Source: Stachybotrys elegans (lineage: Eukaryota > Ascomycota > Sordariomycetes > Hypocreales > Stachybotryaceae). Taken from it: 64,000 nt of DNA. Position 1 is the first letter of the stretch, and each line of letters starts with the position of its first letter. The stretch is from assembly GCA_020746835.1 (NCBI GenBank), contig JAGPNK010000016.1, forward strand, positions 682,001 to 746,000, read 5' to 3'. Made by a program: the position numbers and the translations under genes. This document shows positions 44,704 through 57,563 of the stretch, piece after piece. Under the pieces are notes generated by a model. It had not been told where the DNA came from and did no database searches. It saw nothing but the letters and a program-made list of their open reading frames with translations.

Positions 44704-46861
44704 TGCGATTCCTTGGCCTTGAGCATCTCCGCTTCTCGAGACCGACGAGACTCAAGAGCCTGGGTGTCAGGGACCAGCACGGCTGGATATCTTGATGATA
44801 TGGAGGCCTTTGCATGGGGGTTTCCTCCCAAACCCAACCCAAGCATGTACCAAAGTACATTTTTGGCAGAGGGCGCTGGGCAGGGACTGGGTTGTACGAT
44901 ATCCGAAGGTTGGTATGTATGTGCTGTGCAGCTGCAGCGCTGTATGTCCTGTATGTATGCACTCCATATGTATGTATGTTGCTTTGTCCACAAGGCAGGG
45001 AGTTTAGCCAAGCGAGCATGAGATACGACGTGCATGCAGCAACAACGGTATACCATACCATACCATGACAAACTGCAATCGACTCAGCGCGGTAGCTGGG
45101 TCTGGCAGTGGCAGACGGCAGCGCAGGAGCTCGATTCCCAGACCGGCCGGCTCCCGCGTCTACTATGGCCATGGGCAATTGGATATCAGACTAGACGGTC
45201 CGGTGTGATGTGGCGCACAGTATTATGTAGCGCGTTGCAAGCTGGCAGATGCCGCAAAGAGAGACGGGAGGATTCTCGGAAGAAAGTGCTCTCGGAGAGG
45301 ATCAACGCCGCCGTCGGGCACCGCGCATTCTGAGAAGCCATGGATGCGGGAACTGGCGTATGTGGCTTGCTATGGCCTCTCTAGGTTGGTGATAGTCCGG
45401 CACTCCGAGGCCCTCTTTTTGCGGATGAACATAAAACCAAACAAAAAAAAAGGCAGAGGGGGGGAAAAACAGATGGCTTGCCAGCCCGTCTCCAGGACAC
45501 CGATGGCGCGTCCCCCCCGTTTTTCCAGGCTGCGGATCCCCAGGTAGACGGGTCGCACTACAGAAAGTGAGCGAGGCCACTCGGGAGGGTTTTGGTGCCT
45601 GAAACATCCCAGGCTGGTGATGTCGACGGCGCTGTATGCTAGTCGAGAGAAGGCGTAGCGCGGACCCGGAGGGCTACGGCTCTTCTGCCGTGTCATGGCG
45701 ATGGGGGTCGCTCCCTTGCGTCTTGCGTACTACGTGGTAAGTTGCGTAGCACTAAGGTGGCTAGGTGTGAGAGGATGCAGTTGATGGAGAGAGTGTGTTT
45801 ACAAATGAAGCCAAACAACGCCCTCGAGCTCATGACTGCCTCTAAGCTAAAGCAGGGTCACAGAAACGAGGAAGGAAGCTGCCCACCTATGCCCACCTAC
45901 TACAGTAGCAGTATGCTTGTCTGGCTTAGTAACGAACAAAGGGAAGGAGGGAAGGCGCAAGTGGCACCAGGCGGCTGGCGGAAGGCAGCTCGTTATCCAT
46001 CATCAATCTTCCTTCTCTGCTCTTACTGTACTACCTATAAACACACATCCATGTGCCGTAGCTGCAATCGTCCAGCAATAGCAATCGATCCATCGACCCG
46101 CCCATCCTGCCGAATATCATCCCTCCTTCGCCCACCACCAATGGTGCAGACCTTGGGGTCTTGAACGCTCGAGTCTGCAGACGGCAGGAATCTCACCCCA
46201 GCATGCATGCTGTGGGATTTTCAACCATGCGCACGAACATGCTAGCAGCTCGTGGAAGGAGGCGATGAGGTGGAGAATGTATGAAAGAAAAGAAACAGAG
46301 GAACGGCACAAGTCTGAACAAGGTGAGTCTTATCCACCCTGCCTAGGGGGGTTCCGGCGACACAGGTAGGGCAGTTGAAGATGTGCTAACGCACAACGCA
46401 TGTCTCGCCTTACTCAGAGCATCTACCCTGGGTTTACGTGATTTCGTCGCTCCAGACTCCATTCTTTCGTCCCTGCACCAGTGTCGACTAATGGGACGCT
46501 TCTGCAACCAAGCCAGGCACAGCGGGCACAGCGGACACCAGCGACGACAACAATGGTGGTGGGCCTTGGTTGTGGACCATGTTTAGGGGTCCGCCCTGCC
46601 CGAGCCTTTTTTTCTTCTTCCCTCTCTCTCCCCCTCCTCAGTCTCCTCCAAATTGGTCGCCGTCGTCGGTCGAGGGACTAACTCGAGCCTGGCATCGTTT
46701 GTCGGCACTATTGCGACAACTAGTTGTACTAGACACCCGTCCGGCCAGGCTTGAACTGTGTGATGGGATGGGAATCTCGAAGATAGACCAGCTGGTTTCC
46801 CAGTCACTGGGTCCAGATTCTCATCCCATCTTTCATTTACCATCCTGATCATCCGCATTTA

Positions 46862-46885
46862 GCTGCTGCTGCTGCTGCTGCTGCT
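46862..46885. repeat. (GCT)8 trinucleotide repeat
   Basis: Eight perfect GCT units lie in the gene-poor region. No coding frame through it is supported, so it is best read as a microsatellite. Confidence 0.9.
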
Positions 46886-47999
46886 ACCGTCTGGCTTCGT
46901 CAGCGTTCTTACTTGGATGCCTAAGCAAGCCTGGCGTATGAACCTCTTTCGGGTAGGTAGGTCGTCAAGACTCTCATTAGAGGCCCTAATCCAAAACCGT
47001 CTATCTTTTCCGTACTCTGCACATGCGCCATGACTACTGGCAACTTGCTACCCATGGTGGGACAATGGCAGAACACACTGATGGGTCAGCATCTCCATCC
47101 GTGTTTCTTGTCCTAGCTAAAGCCGTCCGTATGAAGGCTCCGCGATTTGCACCGGTCCCCATCAAGCAGGAGGAAGCTCGACGATGCGGTGCCGCAAGGA
47201 AGCGGAGCTCACCGGGGCGGGCAGCCAATTTGTCTGGCGTGTTTGCAAACACCGATGATCCAGATAAGTGACAGTCCGTGGGGAAAAGGGAAGCAAGCAT
47301 AAAGCCTCTCTGGTGCTTTTGTTCGGCCTCGTTCCACAATGCCGCTACACGGGCAGGAGGCAGCCCATCGGTCAACATATCCCGGGATAGCCCCCGTTCA
47401 CAAAACGAATGTGGTAAGTCCAGAACAGCACCAGAAGCATTCATGATGGGATGCAGGCGAGGCTGGACGGGGCGAGCAAGGGCTCGGCAGTTGGCGCCGC
47501 ACCGTTGCAACGCATGCGCGTACGCCAACAATGGGTGCCGCCGCGTGTGGTTATTTTGGGGCAGTGCGGCAACAGAAAAGACAGGAGGCACAGGTGAATC
47601 AAGGTCGGAAGGACGAACTGCGGCGGCGGTCAAATGATCCAAGCCCAGACTCTGGCACGGCCCTGGCGATGGGCTCTTACTGGAGAAATCGCCCCCTCGG
47701 AAGGATGAGCTGAAGTGAGCAGTCACTCGGTCTGTTCTGTTTCCAGCCTCTACACACCCTCTTTCTTCTGTTTGGTTTTCTTCTCCCGGTCTCCGCAAGT
47801 GGTTTATTGTAGATGTGGCTGATCCGCGCACCACTGGCGCTGGTGTGATAGTGACCAAACGTCTCGTGTCTGACGATGGACTGAAAAGACCCCCTTCGAT
47901 AGTCAGGGGGTAAGACTATTGAGTTGTGTCTTGTTCGGGATATACTACTGACTTTCCATTACGCGCAGGATGATGATGATGACGAAGATGGCGTTGATT

Positions 48000-48012
48000 G
48001 GGGGGGGGGGGG
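48000..48012. repeat. Poly-G tract (13 nt)
   Basis: This is an uninterrupted run of 13 G following an ATGATGATGATGACG stretch at about 47970. Length is uncertain in any assembly. Confidence 0.8.
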
Positions 48013-48220
48013 TATTGCCGAGGCGCAGCGGCTCCTGGCGCGCGTCGCGACCGTCATATGGTGATAATGTCTATCACCAATATTTACGATGGCACAGAAT
48101 CATCGGGTCCGAGACCTCACGTTACTTCCCGTTGTCGTGAAACACGACAGGGTGGTCTGCCACGTGAGCCCAGTAATTGAGAGCCGGTGGATCGGCCACA
48201 GCTGAGTCGCACCCTGACCT

Positions 48221-48236
48221 CGATGGCATGCCATCG
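48221..48236. other. Perfect 16-bp palindrome
   Basis: CGATGGCATGCCATCG is its own reverse complement, with no loop. It could be a dimer binding site or a cruciform; no known factor is implied. Confidence 0.35.
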
Positions 48237-51183
48237 TGGTCTCCCACTTAATTTCCTGCGTCCTACCTCAGGGTAGCATCCCGACTCGCGAAAGCAAACC
48301 AACCCTCATCATTCTTTGGGACCCATGCTTTCGAGGCACCACTAGCTAGGAGCAGTGACCCGACGAAGCCAAAGCTTGGGGCTAGGTATCGCCCTTGCTG
48401 GTCCAGGAGCTGCCAACTGGCTGCTCCTATCAAGATGGAACATGAATGACAGAAGCAGGTGAACCAGGAGATGACGGGCAGTTGGCTCGTCCACACCCTG
48501 ATTTCGAACAGGCGCTATCAACCCCAAGCCAAATACTTCACGCTAGGCTTGCGACTCATGTCGTCAGATTTGACTGGCTTCTAGCTGGCTCATTCCATCC
48601 ATAATTTTGCGTGTCGGAGGTCCTGGCCCTTCTGCTACTTGGGTTGTTTGACTCGGCACTGCTCCCCTCACCCCTCATCAAGCTCGCCCGCAAGCCTTGC
48701 CTGGAGCTACCCTGCCTTACCACTCCATACTGCATCGAGTACGGGCCATGCTCCGTCCCAGAACCAGCGCTTGATCGGTCTGGCACAACAGACAACAGAC
48801 ATCAGGTTCTCGCTACGGTGTCCTCGGCCGCATGCTGCTGCGCTTGTTACGTCTCGCTCCCAGCATCGAACGAGGGCAGGCAAACCAGGGTCGAAGACGC
48901 AGGGAGCCCACCAGGGTACAGAAAAAGCTAGAATGGAAGCCAGATGGAAGGAAATGCAAGATGCCTGGCAAGCCTTTCCCTTATCGCGCTACCCCAAAGT
49001 GCTGTAGGTGCAGTGGGCTGCAGCATTACCCGTACCTCCATCACGTCTTCACCCCTGGCATGCCCTGGCCTAGAGCCAGAGAGGGTAAGAGACCAAAAGG
49101 TACCTTGCGCAAGCTTGCTTTTAGTGGGAACCCCTGGATCCTCGTCACCCTGCAGCCAAGTGCGCATCTAGCAGGAGATGCAGATGCAAATGCACCTGTT
49201 CACCTCGGACCGACGGACTTTGCTACTCTGTCTGGATGCTGCCGAGACGCTCCCTGCTTTCCAATAAGCAAATGTATAGTACATATAAGCACGACGGGCG
49301 GCCAGAGGAAAAGCCTCGTTCTCGAAAGGGATGCAATGCCGGTGAGGCCTTTTGCATTCTCGCGAGCAGCTATCCCAGCCGTGATGACTTAACACGCCGT
49401 ATCAATATGGGGTCTAGTGTGAGGGGCAAGCAGCTAAACGACGAGAATATTGCTGGGAGACAAGCGAGCAGCATTGCAGCGTTGCCTTATTGTGCGTGCT
49501 GCATTGGACGTGCAGCTGCTGGGCCCATTCCCCAGGTCGTCAAGTCAGGTACCATCGAGAAATCTCCATTTCTGACACGTCAATGCTACCTTGATTACGA
49601 CGGTACGGTACGGTACCCGCGCATCCCAAAGGCTGAAGAGTGTGTCTAGGATTGGGGGGTCCACGATGGTATTCTCCCTCCTCGCTGCTCTCTCTATGTA
49701 CATGCAATGCCGACCTCCTCTCGACACACTCTGCCTGCCTCATTTCATCTCACCATTCCTGAATTGGTTTTAGCCTGGTCATCTCCTGCACGAAATCAGC
49801 GATCATCGCTCCCTCTCAACGGCATTACACTTGAGCCCCAGATTTCCTGCGATCGTCGTCTCCTCCTGAGATGGTGACCCCGCTATGTAAGCTGTCAGTC
49901 ATCAGCTCGGTGTATTACTAGATGAGTTGGACAGCGCGGGCGAGCCCCCTAGGAGCGAGCTGCATCTTATGGGTGGTGCTGCAGAGTTACCTTGGTTGCT
50001 TGGCTCTCAGCCCATCGATTTGCTCCAGCAAATCGTTGGTTGCTCACTTGCTGCTCCACAATTACAAGAAATATTGCCTTCTCCAGTTGGGCTCTTGGAG
50101 GTGTTTTCCGAGGCGGCCAATGGAGCTTGCTACTTGGTGGATGCACATGCTGGTACCTGCATACATCGTGTGTAGGAAAGGTAAGGCACCACTTATCCCC
50201 ATTTCAATGCTACCAGATCAAAGGTTTCCATGGCTTACCCGCTGCAGGTCTGCCGTAAAGCGGCCTGCCTACCCTTGCAGCTGATTGATGCAGTCTAGTG
50301 TCCAACGGTTGCGAGAAATGGGAGAGGGACAAGAAGAAAGCAGCAGCAAGCACACCAAGTCCTGCCCCTCCCTCTTCCTCCCAGCGTGGCCACCCATCGT
50401 CTCTCCCCGGCCCTCTGGAACTCGACAAGGGATCAGACCTGAACGCGATGCGGTCGGCTGGTAGGTTCCCTGGTGCGCCAGCAGCGATCTTATCGTTCAG
50501 GATGCGTAATATACGGGGCGGAGTCGGCTCCGTCATCTTCATCAGCCCAAGCCCTTCTTCACCAAGGAAGGGCCGATGGAACTTGTCGTCACTCTCCCCC
50601 AGGATGGCAGCGGGGCGGCTCGTACACCAATTGACTTGATGACGTGGAAAGGCCCTCTGCTCCATTCCCTCGGATCGCTATGCAGTATGACTTAGGCTAC
50701 CGGCTGCGCAGGACCACCCTCTCCATTGCAGCTAGGCGCTTTCGCAATTATCCATAACGAAGTTGGTTAGCAGTCATGACGCGGCTCGGTGTTGCTTGGG
50801 TGCTAAGGTCCGCCATGAGAGAAACGGAACAAGATGGGGGCGCGTTGTGTTGGCGTCACAAAGGTCTCGCGTCAACAAGGCACGACTAGCAAGGATGATG
50901 CCTGTCCCTGTCCTTGATGCTCGAGAGGAAGAAGAGGGACCGGCGGGCCGGGGATCAGATCAATTGCCTTCAGTCTTGGTGTTGGCTCAACCCTCGGCCC
51001 ACTGCCAAACTCATGATTGGGCCCGGGGAAGCTGCCTTGCTCGCTTCCCTCGAATGTCCGCCCAGGGGCTGGGGCATTGATATGGTTAACACTGATTGAC
51101 TGAGAAGCTGGGGGGATTGTGATCCTTCGAAGGAAGCTCTCCATTGGGAAGTGACAACGGTCGAAAAAGATCTTGTATTCAGA

Positions 51184-51199
51184 GGGGGGGGGGGGGGGG
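51184..51199. repeat. Poly-G tract (16 nt)
   Basis: An uninterrupted run of 16 G preceded by AGA, another homopolymer confined to non-coding sequence. Confidence 0.85.
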
Positions 51200-52710
51200 C
51201 CAAATCGATGGGACCGACGGAAAGCACGTCATCGAACCGAGAGAGGCAGCAGAGGCACGGATGGCGGTGGCCAGGAAAGCGGCCCGTCCAAGGTACCGGA
51301 CCGTGACTGTCCATGTCGCCAGTCTACGGCCCTACAACAACTTATCATGTGCTTCGGCTGGAGGGAAAAGAGGTGCAACAATAACTTATCAGGCGCTAGC
51401 CGTCTTTTTGTCGGTCAAGTTGCATGCAAGGAATGGCCTGCTGAGCACATTGCTATCTGGCTTCGGGTACTTTTCTGGCAGCCACGCGACCGAGACATGG
51501 AAAGTGACGGGAGGGGAAGAAGAAGAAAAAAAAGCAAACAGGACTGAAAACAACGGGAGTGGGGGTTGCCGTTACTGCGATTCCCGTGGGATGGCAGGGA
51601 TGAGAGCGACTTTTCATCGAGGAGTGACGAGTGTGGCATTCCGTCAATCCAGCCCCAAGGCTGATGCCGTGAAGGATACCGGGGTGTGAGGCGTGAGGCG
51701 TGAGGTCCAGCCCAGCTTGGCTGGCAAGGGCATCCGAAGCGTCTCCAGGCCTTGCTTACTTCTTCTGCCTTGTCAACTTGGTACAACTATACGGATGGCC
51801 AGCCGCAGGGAGGGATCAATCGGCCGGGCTGAAAGAAGAGGCCAGATGGGCTGTTTATCCAGCCTTCAGCTTGATCCTGCGGATAACGGGCGCCTGCGGG
51901 CACACATCTCGATGCGGGATGATTGGAGACCGACAAGTATGGTATAATCGAGCTGTGCTAAGACAACAGCCTCTGATGCAGCATGCCCTCAATCAAAGCC
52001 AACAAAGCAGTAGCAACGCTTACACGACCCAGCTTGGCGCCCCGACACCTCTCAGCCCAGCGCTGGCTGGCTGGAAGACCCGAGTCGATGGTCCAGCTCC
52101 AGTGACCTGCATGTCGAGCAATTTGCAGATAGATTAACTCTGGGGCTGGACAGTCCAGGGTCGGGCATTTACCCTACCAGGTGGTAAGAGGGAGGGAAGA
52201 GGGAGGGAAGGGGGACAAAGGACCGTTGGACAGGCAGACACCCAATTCGAACCCAATTCGGGTGATGTCGCGAAAGAGAGCAAACGCGAGATTTCATTCA
52301 CACCCTTTCCCAGCCAACGGGTGGCCGCAGAAAGCCCGGCGATGGACACCTGCATTCAGAGACCTTGCTGGCTGGCCTCTTTGGGGATTGATTGGCTGGC
52401 TGTGCGTTCCGGCAGAATAGAGATGCAAAGGGAGTGCATAGGCGTGCAGCACGCATTGCATTTGCATTGACGGGCTGCTCAGCCGAGCAATAAGGGAAAA
52501 TGAGGAGGTTCTGCATGGAGTGCAGATGCCACCCCCGTCACATACATACACTGGAGGGAGGGGGGAGGTGGTGTTAGTCCAGCAGCGAGCGTCCATTCTT
52601 CTTCATTCTTCGTCTTTCGACTTCCTATGTCTTTCTTTCCCCCACCAGAACTGGCCCATGCCTGCCTGCGACCATCGAGCGAGGAGCGCGCAACGATAGG
52701 CCTGTCGCCT

Positions 52711-52786
52711 CATTCTTCTACCCTCCTCCCTCCCTCCCTCTATCTCTCTCTCCCTCTCCCTCTCTCTCTCTCTCTCTCGCTCTCAG
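52711..52786 (+). promoter_or_regulatory. CT-rich tract, candidate transcript leader
   Basis: This is 76 nt of almost pure C and T (CTCC and TC units) ending in CTCTCAG. Pyrimidine-rich plus-strand blocks like this precede the ITC1 and SUR2 genes in this window. By analogy it may mark a transcription start, or, with the terminal CAG, a 3' splice site, of an unannotated plus-strand transcript. No coding region follows that I can defend. Confidence 0.35.
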
Positions 52787-54505
52787 ATCAACCTAGTCGG
52801 CGACTTCCCCACGCCAATTTGACCCAGGACAACGGATCGTCGACCCGCGTTGCCTCTTTGGATGCCTTGACAGGCCTTGGCGTCACCCTTTACCCTTTTT
52901 CATCAACCGAGACGAACCATCTCGGACGTCGTCCTGCAATCCTACAACGTATTGTTTGGACGAGAAAAATTTTTCTGGCAAACCTTTTGGCTTGCCTGGC
53001 ATCGGCCTCTTGCTTTGACCCTTCTCAGGGAGAAAGCCGTAGCCTGGTACCAGGATCACTCACTGGCGACGAATAGGTATCTAGTGCTTCTGAGGCGTGG
53101 AGAAGTAGAAATGTGCTCGCGGTCCACTTTCAACGTCTCCAGAATTATAAGACTCGGCAGAGGAAAACCGACAGAGGAGAGCTTCACTGAGTCCTCAGAG
53201 AGCTAACAAGCAAGTGGTGGGTGGGACGCAAGAGGCATAGCATAACACACCAGCGGCATCTTTTCCCTCCACTTGGACGGGGTCCCACATGCAAGCATCT
53301 GGCATATCACAACAAGTGACAGACAGGGTCTTGCTTGGGGCTTGCGGGTGTTCTTTTGGCTTCTCTCGTCCTTGTTGCTTTTCCGTCGTTGGCTCTTCGT
53401 ATTGATCTACCTCACAGTATCAACCCGCATTGCATTGTCGGTGTGACGAAACGTACAGGCGCCCCTATTTTTTTCTTCTCACCCGCGTATCAGCATAGTA
53501 GCACAAAGGCCGAAGGTACCTGCTACGGCTTACTGCCTTGCTACCCAGCCTCTCCTAGGGATCCTTGTCTTTCGGCTTCACTTGTGCCTGTGGCACTGCA
53601 CATACGTAAACATCACCGCCCTGTCTATGCGCGATCTCTTTGCCATTTTCCATCTCGCATCAACGTGCCTCCTCATCTCCTGCTGCGTCTGCAAGCAAGG
53701 TAGGGGGGGCGTGTGGGAGTTCGATTTGTCCTCCCACTCTCAGTAGCCGGGGTCGAGCATGTCTGTGCGCACTTCCTGCAAGACTAAAACCCATACCTGG
53801 CTCGAGTGAGAAACCTGCTAGGGTTCTCGAAGAACAAGAGATACAGAGAGAGAGAGAGGGAAAGGGAAAAGGCGCAGCCAAAGGTAAGTAAGTAGGCAGG
53901 TGAATCTTCCATGCTATGTGTCGCAGACCAAATCGTTTGGAAACAAAGCTTATCCGACGGCCTTTTCATACACCCCGTGATCTGTCTCTTAGGCTCTGGT
54001 GTGAATGTTTTATTGAATTTTTTCTTTATTAATTTTTGTTCGGCAGCGCTGCTGACTTCCTCAGCCGCAGTGGTCCGGCTCGGCGTCCAGACGAAGAAGC
54101 AACAGCCCGTGGCATACGATACGAAGGTCCAGACACGGACACGGACACGGACACTTGGGCGACGATGAGGAGCCCAGCCCGTACTCCGTATTGACGGCGC
54201 GGCGGTGGATGTCCAAGTCGGGTATGAGTTTGCGGATATGGCAATGGAGTGGACTACGGATACCACCGACGACCCCAAACGCTCTCAGGGTCTGTGTGTT
54301 CGGAACAAAGGACGGCCTAATCCATCGAGGTCTATTGGCAAGGACTCCTAGCCTGGCCTCGAGGGCCCTCTTTCATGGGCCGGGGCAATCGTGTCCCAAT
54401 CCCCAAGGTCGAGGAGCGGATCTCCAGCAGCGGTCCCCGTGGCTAGGCAGTCTGTCTGGCCAGGCACAGGGATTGTTCAGCATACCAACATACGATATCT
54501 GGTAA

Positions 54506-54534
54506 CCATGGCCTCTCTCTATGTGAGGCCATGG
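54506..54534. other. Hairpin with perfect 10-bp stem
   Basis: CCATGGCCTC and GAGGCCATGG pair perfectly around a 9-nt loop. It is isolated, with no T tract and no known RNA family attached. Confidence 0.4.
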
Positions 54535-57255
54535 AGAGCGCCGTGCAACGGAAATTGCACGAAGAATGACGGCGGCTTTGGCCGCCCTGCGCATGTCCAA
54601 TGTCGAAGTCGTGATTGCCGATCTCCAAACCCGGCAACAGAACTACCCTGCTGAGGTCGTATCATGGTCTCTGTGCCTATCTTGGTAGATACCACATGGG
54701 TGGGTAGGGAGGTACTTTGGTCGAAAAGGGCGTCGTCGACCTGCCTCATCTTGACTTGACAGGTTCAAGGTAGCAGCAGAAGGCCTATGCTTCTGGAGCT
54801 GCATCTTTTGGGGACTTGGGGATCCCCCATCGCCCTCCTTCACATGCAACAGGCATGATGGACGTCGCAACGGCCGTGGGCCACGATGCCATGCAGCTTC
54901 TAGAAACGGCAACGGTTGGAGGGTCGCCATGTGTAGTTGCCGCATGTGCACAGTCATGGGCCATGCTGTGAGTGGTTGCGATGCGAGTCTATCAGCCCCC
55001 CTCGTGGACACGATGCGACGACGATGGATACAATGCAACGCTGCTCGTCAGCGTGATGCAGTCACGCTCCCCTTACCCGGGAGCGCTTTGACAAACCAGC
55101 GATAACCTCCCAGAGATGGCGAGCTTGCAGCCGCAGGATTGGCGTTTCATAGAACGGTGGCGAACCGAACCACGGACGATGCGATATAGACGATTATGGA
55201 GGGACGGCTGCTCCCCCAGAGGGAGAGGGGGGAACAAGTCTGAGCGGCGTCGGTAGACGGCAGTGAAAATCACCCGATGGGCTGGCCGTCTGTGCGATAA
55301 GACGGTGAGAGTCTTCGCGACCGTCTCGGCTGGATGTGCCCAGGCATTAACCCGACATGCTATAACCATCGTCGCCAATCGAAGAGGGAGCCAGGAACCT
55401 CGTCAGTGCCTCCATATAGCACGGCCAGGCCCAGCTATAATACAAGCGCGGCAGTATCAGCATCGTGGAGCAGCCGCGCGCTCGCTCGTCCGTTCCCAGG
55501 CAGTGCCACGCTGTGCCATGTTGTCGGTTGTCTGTTCGCTCTGAGCATGATGGAATATAGTCAGGGTCCAATCCAGGCTGCCAGGAACCCGCCCGCCACC
55601 TCTCTCAAAGAGCCTTGGAAGGCTAAGTAGTAAGCTCTTGTTCGAAACCTGAATTCCCTCCTGCCTAGTCGGTAACCTATAGTACTCCGTATAGGCATTT
55701 TCACGTGCCAGCCACCCGCCCTGATAATGGGGTTATATCGCCGTCAATAACACGTCTGTGTCACGACGAAAAGAACGCAAGCCTATCTTCTTTTTTCTCT
55801 TTCTTGCTTTTCATCGTCGCCTTCTTCTCGACCACCATACCCCTTGTGTCACAAAAGTCCCCAGCCACCTACATGCACAATCGCTATAATCCCGCCAACC
55901 CCTTGAGCAGTAGAGAACGAGCGCACACCCCTTCTGCTCCCCATGGTCATACGTGGAAGCTTACTGTTTGAAAAAGATCACCGCCTCTGTGACACAGACG
56001 CATTCTTTCTCATCACCCCTGCGATTATCAGCACAAGGATAGCGCCCATCGCCACCGCCCAGAGTGCGGCGAGGACATGCCTTTGCTCTGAGCCTGGCAC
56101 CTCGGCCCGTCCGTTCATCGCCCATCCCCCCATCGTGCTGGCCAGCCTCCCTCCCTCCCTGTGAACCATCATCACCAGCCTTCTCGCCTGTAGCTTACAA
56201 TGACAGCGTCTTGTGTGCGCGCACGCGCGCTTCTGCGAGCCGGCGTTTCAGCAGCCTGGCAGGCCTCAGTCCAGCATAAACAAACCTGCCCTTCGCGTAC
56301 TACGGTTCGCTCATGCCGTGGCTGGGCAGGTCGACCGGCTCCAGCCTCGCCATGAAGGCTGATGTCCTCTGGCTGGTGGGCCGTCAGTGAAAACCATGCC
56401 AGGAAACCTACCGAATACGGCCCTCGCCCGCGCGCCGAGGCGCTGGGTTGATCTTCAGCAAGGGGCTCATTTTTCTCACTCCCTCCAGGGGGTTGACAAT
56501 GGACCGGACATTTTGAACCCAGGAGCCTTGGGACACACGCATACAACCAACGTACAGAGAACCGCCCCGCGATGAGCACTCTGGAGCCTTCGCCGCGGGT
56601 ACCTAACCATGCACACTTCATTGGGCTCGCCGACGACGCTTGGTGTCCAAAGCGGCTGGGATTGTCGACGCGCTATCCAGACTTTGACAACTTTGGTCCC
56701 CTATGCCAGGGGGGCTGGTGGAACGGTTATCCATCGCCGCATGCCCTCTGTACTCCACGAAACATGAACAAAAGTTGAAAACTTGAGCGACTGCATATCT
56801 TCATGCAGCAGCACGCATGTAATCACAAATCCATCCTGAAGTCGACGCCCGGCAATTGCGATATGCTCACGATAGCCGGTGGAGATCGTATAACCGTTGT
56901 GACAACGCCCCTCTTCCATCCTCCATCCCCCTTCCCCTCTTCCCCCTTGGAGAGGGCAACACTGTCACTTGCTAATTAGCGGCAATCGTGGCAGGTCCGC
57001 TCGTTACCATCCTCGCCCCCTACTCATCTAAACGGTGAGCAGTCCCGAACCGTGGCTGGGCGGGCCAACCAATGCCGGCAGTTGCTTTTGAGGGTGCCCA
57101 AGTCCAAGAGTTTTGGATGCAGCGCGGGAGCGGACTTGTCCCACGCGGAACCACACCACTCTGCCATCCTGACATCCTGTTGCCGTTGAACCCAACGCCC
57201 GCTGATCTTTTCTGTCATGAACACGGTAAAGTCCTATTTTTGGAACTCGAATCAA

Positions 57256-57316
57256 ATGTGTATTGTGTATGTGTGTGCACCTGTATGTATGTAGCTATGT
57301 ATGTATGCATGCGTGC
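57256..57316. repeat. TGTA/TATG-rich microsatellite-like stretch
   Basis: Interrupted TGTG and TATG units fill about 60 nt just downstream of the NIPA-like gene. A similar TATGTATG cluster lies at about 44940-44985. Confidence 0.6.
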
Positions 57317-57563
57317 TCTGTTGCCGCTGCTGTCGCTATACTGCCGCGTAGATTATGCGGTGCACATGATGACAAAGGTGAGGATGCCAGCCCCGTGGTT
57401 GGGATTAACAAATATGTAGTCGCAAGTGTGATGGTGATTCTATACAAAGAAGAGGATGTTGGGCGAGCCGAATCCAAACACTGTCCAGGCCCAATCTAGG
57501 AGTATTAGCCATATTCCCAATGTTCCAAACAAAACGCCAACACCGTAAACCCATAATCACGCA

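Larger units (their letters stand above)
44130..57563. other. 13.4 kb region without a recognisable gene
   Basis: No open frame here shows a known domain, a family-like start or a plausible exon chain. It is not AT-rich, so it does not look like mutated transposon sequence. It contains simple tracts, listed separately, and pyrimidine-rich blocks on the plus strand at about 46604-46650, 47745-47795, 52711-52786 and 55785-55850. These resemble the CT-rich leaders in front of ITC1 and SUR2. It lies wholly upstream of the CRIB gene and downstream of the NIPA-like gene. A long control region, long untranslated leaders and non-coding transcripts are all possible; sequence alone does not choose between them. 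Confidence 0.6.

Noticed and set aside
47034..47858. 274-codon minus-strand frame in the gene-poor region
   Set aside because: It has no recognisable motif and its composition looks like chance translation of GC-balanced DNA. I cannot exclude an orphan gene.
44130..57563. Transposon graveyard or repeat-induced mutation as explanation of the gene-poor region
   Set aside because: Base composition is balanced, TpA-rich decay is not evident, and no transposase or reverse transcriptase fragments were seen.
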